Part shown: positions 14,196 through 17,955 of the stretch, in pieces
How positions within the stretch are numbered: the stretch's first letter is position 1
How the letters are laid out: every line of letters starts with the position of its first letter
Assembly (NCBI GenBank): GCA_035648595.1
Contig: DASRLH010000301.1
Coordinates: 1 to 17,955 of the forward strand
Reading direction: 5' to 3'
Length of the DNA stretch: 17,955 nucleotides
Source of the DNA: RYN-428 sp035648595
GTDB taxonomy: Bacteria > Planctomycetota > Phycisphaerae > Tepidisphaerales > Tepidisphaeraceae
Program-made: the position numbers and the translations under genes
The notes under the pieces: model-generated
Told to the model about the DNA's origin: nothing
Databases searched by the model: none
The model's input: the letters and a program-made list of their open reading frames with translations, nothing else

Positions 14196-14933
14196 ATGAC
14201 GAACAGCAGATTAGATTCTCGTCTTCCACATGCCCGCCCCTGGATCATGCGCATGCGATGGCACGAGCTGCTGTTCATGCACTGGCCGATCCGGCCCGGC
14301 CTTCTTCGCCCGTTGCTGCCCGCGGGGCTGGAATTGGACACTTTTGACGGCGAGGCGTGGCTCGGGCTCGTGCCGTTTCGGATGAGCGGCGTTCGCCCGC
14401 GCGGGGTGCCGCCAATCCCCGGAATGTCGGCGTTCCCGGAGCTTAACGTCCGCACCTACGTCACTACCCTGGGGCGGCCCGGCGTTTGGTTTTTCAGTTT
14501 GGATGCCGCCAATTGGCCGGCGGTTCGAATGGCGCGGCGGTTTTTCCATCTGCCCTATTTCAACGCCGCGATGGCCGTCGATGCCCAGGGGGATGAAATC
14601 CGCTATCACAGCCGCCGCACGCATTGCAACGCGCCGTCGGCGGAGCTGCGCATGCGCTACCGGCCCACCGGGCCGGCTTATTTCACGCGCGAGGGAAATC
14701 TGGATCATTTCCTGACACATCGGCTGTGTCTCTACTGTGCCAATTCGTGCGGGCAGATTTTCCGCGGGGACATTCACCATGTCCGCTGGTCTTTGCAGCC
14801 TGCCGAGGCAGAGGTTGAACTGAACGAAATGTCGGCCCAGATCGGCGTGGCGTTGCCGGACATTCCGCCGCTCTTGCACTATGCCCATCGGTTGGACACG
14901 GTTGCATGGCTGATTAACAGGATCGAGCCGTAA
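14196..14933 (+). CDS. DUF2071 (YqjF-like) protein
   Basis: The 245-residue product matches the DUF2071 pattern from end to end: WHELLFMHWPIRPGLLRPLL, PAGLELDTFDGEAWLGLVPF, RMSGVRPRGVPPIPG, FPELNVRTYV, then VWFFSLDAANWPAV, RRFFHLPYF, and RYRPTGPAYFTREGNLDHFL near the end. It is soluble, with no signal peptide. The biochemical role of the family is not established; a fold related to acetoacetate decarboxylase has been proposed. ATG 14196 gives a normal N-terminus; an in-frame GTG at 14157 and an ATG at 14247 are alternatives. Its 3' end overlaps the convergent CopD gene by 55 bp. Confidence 0.88.
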   Translation: MTNSRLDSRLPHARPWIMRMRWHELLFMHWPIRPGLLRPLLPAGLELDTFDGEAWLGLVPFRMSGVRPRGVPPIPGMSAFPELNVRTYVTTLGRPGVWFFSLDAANWPAVRMARRFFHLPYFNAAMAVDAQGDEIRYHSRRTHCNAPSAELRMRYRPTGPAYFTREGNLDHFLTHRLCLYCANSCGQIFRGDIHHVRWSLQPAEAEVELNEMSAQIGVALPDIPPLLHYAHRLDTVAWLINRIEP

Positions 14934-16018
14934 CGGCAGCTTAGGCTGGCGCGCAAGGTGCGAGGAGAATGTGCGGGAAGTTCGTCGAGCCGAATCGTAG
15001 AAGCAGCGTTCTCGCCGTGGTGATGATGCGCGTGATGTTCTGCCGGAGGCGGGAGCATGCCCAGAATCCCCACGAGGACGAACACAATCGCCGCCAGTAT
15101 CACTTCCGCCACCACATTGTTCAGCAATCGCGCGATGGCCTGCTCTTTGACTGAATCGCTCGCACTATTTGCCGGCATGGCGGTCAGGCGCGGCATCACG
15201 CGCAGCAGGTTGACCGCGCCGAAACCTACCATCGCGCAGAACCCGACAATCTTTGCGACGAGCACCAATCCATAACTTGTTGTTGTAACGGCGGGCAGAC
15301 TGCCCACCAGGAACCAGCTATTCGCCACGCCGGTTGCTGTCAGCAGCAGCACACTCACGACGGCCATCGCGGAGAATCGGCGAACCAGCAGGACCACCGG
15401 CGGTTGCCAGTCGGTCTGCCGGGTGCGTCGGAGGGATACCAGCAGCATGGCAAATGGCAGCAGCCCAGCCGGCCAGCATCCGCTCACCAGCAGATGCACC
15501 GTGTCCGCTGCCAAATGCCAGGCGCGCGGGCCGCCGGTCTGTCCATGCCCGGCCCAGGCCAGACTGCCGCATAGAAGCGCGGCCAGCAGCAGCGCGGCCC
15601 AGCGCGCGGCGGCGCGAACCGCCTTGCGCGAGTGATCGAGCAACGCCATCGGCATCACCAGCAGGCTGGCCAGGGCCGCGAGAGCGCGCAGTTTCCAAAG
15701 TTGGCCGAAATGCGTCTGGTTCCAGACCAGGCCCAACACCTCGCCGCTGATCGCTTCGCGCCAGGGAAGACCGCTCATTTCCACCGACACGATGGCGAAC
15801 CACACCGCGCCCGACAGCAGCGCCAACGGGAATGCCAGTGCGAATAGCCGGCGCGCGATCCGCTGCCACCGCGGGCCGATGTCATCGCCGCCAATTTGGG
15901 CGGTCGGCGGGACGATCAATCGATCGAATACAAAAATGGCCAAAATCAGCAGGCAGGCCATGAAATGGACCGACCGCGCAACCACAAACCAAACCGGGAA
16001 ATTTGCGTCGTCTGGCAA
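14879..16018 (-). CDS. copD: Copper resistance protein CopD-like membrane protein
   Basis: The 379-residue product is a polytopic inner-membrane protein of the CopD family, thought to move copper across the inner membrane with CopC. About eight hydrophobic segments are visible. LAWAGHGQT and WHLAADTVHLLVSGCWPAGL carry the conserved histidines, and FSAMAVVSVLLLTATGVANS, LVAKIVGFCAMVGFGAVN follow as in the CopD domain. A His-rich AEHHAHHHHGE follows the last helix. No ATG fits the N-terminus: the ATGs overlapping the copC stop are in another frame. TTG 16018 is preceded by GGAG at 16024-16027 with a 5-nt spacer and gives MPDDANFPVWFVVARS, so it is the best start. An extra tail of about 45 residues after the His cluster overlaps the end of the convergent DUF2071 gene, which is unusual. 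Confidence 0.85.
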   Translation of the reverse strand: MPDDANFPVWFVVARSVHFMACLLILAIFVFDRLIVPPTAQIGGDDIGPRWQRIARRLFALAFPLALLSGAVWFAIVSVEMSGLPWREAISGEVLGLVWNQTHFGQLWKLRALAALASLLVMPMALLDHSRKAVRAAARWAALLLAALLCGSLAWAGHGQTGGPRAWHLAADTVHLLVSGCWPAGLLPFAMLLVSLRRTRQTDWQPPVVLLVRRFSAMAVVSVLLLTATGVANSWFLVGSLPAVTTTSYGLVLVAKIVGFCAMVGFGAVNLLRVMPRLTAMPANSASDSVKEQAIARLLNNVVAEVILAAIVFVLVGILGMLPPPAEHHAHHHHGENAASTIRLDELPAHSPRTLRASLSCRYGSILLISHATVSNRWA

Positions 16019-16023
16019 GCGCG

Positions 16024-16027
16024 CTCC
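16024..16027 (-). promoter_or_regulatory. Shine-Dalgarno sequence that decides the copD TTG start
   Basis: Minus-strand GGAG (16024-16027) directly follows the copC stop region and stands 5 nt before TTG 16018. No ATG lies in the copD frame before the first hydrophobic segment, and the closest in-frame ATG is inside it. Confidence 0.55.
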
Positions 16028-16028
16028 A

Positions 16029-16400
16029 TCATGACTTAATCGTGAACTTGAAATTGCCCTGCGTCCGATGCGTGTCGGCGGAAACAACCCGCCAACTCAC
16101 CTTGTAACTGCCCGCCGCCAACTTGGGTACGCCGACGATCAACAGCTTGCGATCTTTGGAATCCAGGTGAGAATCCTTCTTGTCCAATTGTTTTCCATCG
16201 GAATCGAAAATCTGAATCTTGCTGAACGCCGGCTCGAGTTCCTGGGTGAACCAGATTTTGATCTCGGCGGGAGGTTTTGCAATTTTCGCGCCGACCTTGG
16301 GTTCGGCGCGATCGAGAAACGCATGCGCGCTGGCGGTCTGCCGCGCCGTCAACACCGTCGCCAGAAGCACCGCGATGATTCGAAAAAGTTTGATATTCAT
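16029..16400 (-). CDS. copC: Copper-binding periplasmic protein CopC
   Basis: CopC is a small periplasmic cupredoxin-like copper carrier. The 123-residue precursor has the signal peptide MNIKLFRIIAVLLATVLTAR, with likely cleavage after ASA to leave His26 as the new N-terminus (HAFLDRAEPKVGA). That histidine together with Asp109 and His111 in SADTHRTQGNF forms the classic N-terminal Cu(II) site. The Met-rich Cu(I) site found in some CopC proteins is absent. FTQELEPAFSKIQIFDSDGK is the expected beta-sandwich core. GGAG lies 8 nt upstream of ATG 16400. The gene starts 2 nt after the upstream outer-membrane gene ends and copD begins 10 nt after its stop, so the three are almost surely one operon. 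Confidence 0.92.
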   Translation of the reverse strand: MNIKLFRIIAVLLATVLTARQTASAHAFLDRAEPKVGAKIAKPPAEIKIWFTQELEPAFSKIQIFDSDGKQLDKKDSHLDSKDRKLLIVGVPKLAAGSYKVSWRVVSADTHRTQGNFKFTIKS

Positions 16401-16402
16401 GG

Positions 16403-17314
16403 TTATTCTCCAAAGAGCGGATGTCCGAAGACGCGCGGGAAAATGTCATCGAGATAGATCCACGCCTGGATGGTGAAGCCGACGCTGCTCCCGGAACGGC
16501 GGTTGATGGGGATATTGGCCTCCAGGCCCAGTTGGAAGTAGGGATTCTCATAGAGGACGCCGGGGTTGATTGTGCCGGTGGTCAGTCCACCGCCGGCCCG
16601 GTTCTCGGCAGTCTCGAAGGAAAACTCGACCAGCGGAATCAAATCGCGGAATGGGCGCGGCAACCCTGTATCCCGCACGTTCTGCTCCAGATACGGCAGG
16701 CTGTACTCCAGGGCAAAGCCCGTTTGAAATGTATTGGAGTTGTCCGCCCGCGTGGGAAAGCTCTGGCCCAATTCCGCTGTGAGCGCGAAAGGCTTGAAGA
16801 GATCCACCGAGTCCGGCAAGTCGCCAAACCCTTTTCCCAGATACAGCTTTGGCGTGAACGTGCTGAAGGTATCGGAACCCACGCTCCGAGCCCCGGCGCC
16901 GCCAATGTCGGACTCCAGGCCGAGAGACACGATGAACTCGTGTTCTGGATGAATCAGGATCTCGTATTTTGCCGTGACGGCCAGGTTGTCCCAACCATGA
17001 ATCGAGGAACGATGATCCACGTCTTGGTAGGTATATCGATCGGAAATCCCCAGCGCCAATCGCGGGAAAATCTCCTTGTCGAACTCGAAGCCGGCATCGA
17101 TCTCCCGGTTGCCCGGCGATCCATCGGCGGCGCGGTTCCTCGCGTATGAAACGGTCGGAAAAGCGAATTCGTCAACCGCAAACGGATCATCCGTCGCAAT
17201 CGTCGGTGGGAAAAAACGATCGCCGGCAAAGCCATGCGCGCCGGCCTTTTGATGGAGCGCCATCGCGGCCAGGAACGCCGCGCATGCAACGCCCGCGGGA
17301 ACAATTCTATTCAT
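16403..17314 (-). CDS. Outer-membrane beta-barrel-like protein of the copper cluster
   Basis: The 303-residue precursor has a signal peptide MNRIVPAGVACAAFLAAMAL ending near KAGA, then HGFAGDRFFPPTIATDDPF. The rest alternates polar and apolar residues with many aromatic-ended strands (LALGISDRYTYQD, FIVSLGLESDIGG, FALTAELGQSF, GFALEYSLPYLEQ, FQLGLEANIPIN) and ends near the C-terminus with FTIQAWIYLDDIFP, all typical of a beta-barrel. Proteins beginning AHGFAGxRFFPxT with this layout are recurrent uncharacterised envelope proteins. Placed 2 nt before copC, it probably belongs to the same copper or metal response; the transport role is inferred. ATG 17314 is chosen since the frame upstream runs into a repeat element. 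Confidence 0.8.
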   Translation of the reverse strand: MNRIVPAGVACAAFLAAMALHQKAGAHGFAGDRFFPPTIATDDPFAVDEFAFPTVSYARNRAADGSPGNREIDAGFEFDKEIFPRLALGISDRYTYQDVDHRSSIHGWDNLAVTAKYEILIHPEHEFIVSLGLESDIGGAGARSVGSDTFSTFTPKLYLGKGFGDLPDSVDLFKPFALTAELGQSFPTRADNSNTFQTGFALEYSLPYLEQNVRDTGLPRPFRDLIPLVEFSFETAENRAGGGLTTGTINPGVLYENPYFQLGLEANIPINRRSGSSVGFTIQAWIYLDDIFPRVFGHPLFGE

Positions 17315-17340
17315 GGAAGCACTCTGTAAACGATTTGGCT

Positions 17341-17433
17341 TCGTAGGGTGCACTTCAGCGCACGCCGTTCCGCGACGATGGTTTCACGGCATGGGCCACG
17401 AGCGGACAGCGTTCGCTGAAGCGAACCCTACGA
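17341..17433. repeat. REPIN-like element, family C
   Basis: Left arm at 17341-17374 (starts TCGTAGGGTGCACTTCAGCG) faces a right arm at 17399-17433 whose inverse reads TCGTAGGGTTCGCTTCAGCG. The arms stay alike for about 33 bases, with a short spacer of about 25 bp. Each arm contains a small internal palindrome. It lies between the barrel gene and the Cys-rich gene of the copper cluster. Confidence 0.8.
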
Positions 17434-17465
17434 GAAGATCTCCCTTGGGCATCAAGGGAACAGTT

Positions 17466-17861
17466 TCAGATGACGTGAGTCGACGGCGGGGCGCGACCAT
17501 CGTACGTCGCGGTCAGACAGACGCGAGGGAGGTATTGCATCCGCTGGCGCGGCGCCATACCGAGGAGTCCAAGCGGCGGAAGCGACAGATCAATGGCGGG
17601 CGGAATGGATAAGTGGGCGGCGAAGTTGCAGATGGCGCAATGCCGGGCAGGATCAATTGGCGCGGGCAGATGTCCGGCGCCGGTTTGTGACGCATGCGAG
17701 CGGCAACAGGGCGGGACGGCCGCGACGCCAGCCCCTTGTTCGCACGAGCCACATCGTTCGCCCGGCAGCGCCACCGACCCCCGGCGGTGGCCGGGGACGA
17801 CGACGTTCAGCCACAGTGCCTGAACGAGCAACAACGCGATATGTAATGCGCGTGAACGCAT
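17466..17861 (-). CDS. Small Cys-rich exported protein, putative metal handling
   Basis: The 131-residue product starts MRSRALHIALLLVQALWLNV, a clear signal sequence or membrane anchor. The mature part has cysteine pairs at GERCGSCEQ (Cys37, Cys40), PPCCRSH (Cys52, Cys53) and HCAICNFAAHL (Cys74, Cys77), then a hydrophobic LSIPPAIDLSLPPLGLLG and one more Cys near the end. The CxxC spacing suits metal or disulfide chemistry. The arrangement recalls small DUF2946-like proteins often found beside copper genes, but this is not a firm match. It is the first gene of the copper cluster in transcription order, with a REPIN-like element of family C between it and the next gene. Confidence 0.6.
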   Translation of the reverse strand: MRSRALHIALLLVQALWLNVVVPGHRRGSVALPGERCGSCEQGAGVAAVPPCCRSHASQTGAGHLPAPIDPARHCAICNFAAHLSIPPAIDLSLPPLGLLGMAPRQRMQYLPRVCLTATYDGRAPPSTHVI

Positions 17862-17955
17862 GAGGTCGTATCGTAGGAACCGTCGCTGTGCGGGACAACT
17901 CGCAATCGTGATAGGAGCTCTCGTGCGGCTTTACTCGAAATGCGTTGCGCTTTCC

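Noticed and set aside
16027..16032. ATG start of copD overlapping the copC stop
   Set aside because: Both ATGs are out of frame with the CopD membrane segments.
16421..17149. 242-codon plus-strand frame opposite the barrel protein
   Set aside because: Antisense shadow; the minus strand has a signal peptide, operon spacing and barrel pattern.

Overview
The window looks like a chromosomal segment of a high-GC Gram-negative bacterium, most likely a planctomycete. This is an inference from several observations: a Tat-exported DUF1501 protein, menaquinone synthesis by the futalosine route (MqnE), a waaF-like heptosyltransferase, many REP/REPIN-like palindromic repeats and short loosely packed operons. 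No 16S gene or other decisive marker is present. The left edge cuts a small membrane protein gene, and the right edge ends in the upstream region of a small exported protein.

Left block (1-4548), all on the minus strand. Reading from right to left it contains moeA (molybdopterin molybdenumtransferase), an exported alpha/beta-hydrolase-like lipoprotein, tRNA-Leu(UAA), a 172-residue protein of unknown function starting 12 nt after the tRNA, mqnE (aminofutalosine synthase) and the truncated N-terminus of a membrane protein. Middle block (4549-9733), all on the plus strand. It contains an exported GDPD/PLC-like phosphodiesterase, a lower-GC HNH endonuclease with an N-terminal Cys/His domain, a GT4-like glycosyltransferase and the DUF1501 protein. 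Block 9962-13905 is on the minus strand: a 597-residue GT39/ArnT-like membrane glycosyltransferase, the heptosyltransferase and a small hypothetical protein. These fit envelope glycan assembly. A divergent DUF2071 gene follows.

Right block (14879-17861), minus strand: a probable copper-handling cluster. It reads Cys-rich exported small protein, outer-membrane beta-barrel-like protein, CopC, CopD. The last three are tightly packed (2-nt and 10-nt gaps), and CopD most likely starts at a TTG codon with a good Shine-Dalgarno sequence.

The most unusual signal is between the genes. At least four families of paired inverted palindromes (REPIN-like) occupy intergenic spaces. Two of them (A and B) differ in their arms but share the same internal 10-mer at a similar distance from the palindrome, so they appear to be one modular element type. 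These elements reach into gene ends: one arm supplies a glycosyltransferase stop codon, and a decayed copy contains the start codon of the phosphodiesterase. No transposase, RAYT, integrase, CRISPR array or rRNA was seen. Three conserved enzymes (MqnE, MoeA and the GT39 protein) also appear to carry in-frame polar insertions at places where the families are usually compact.
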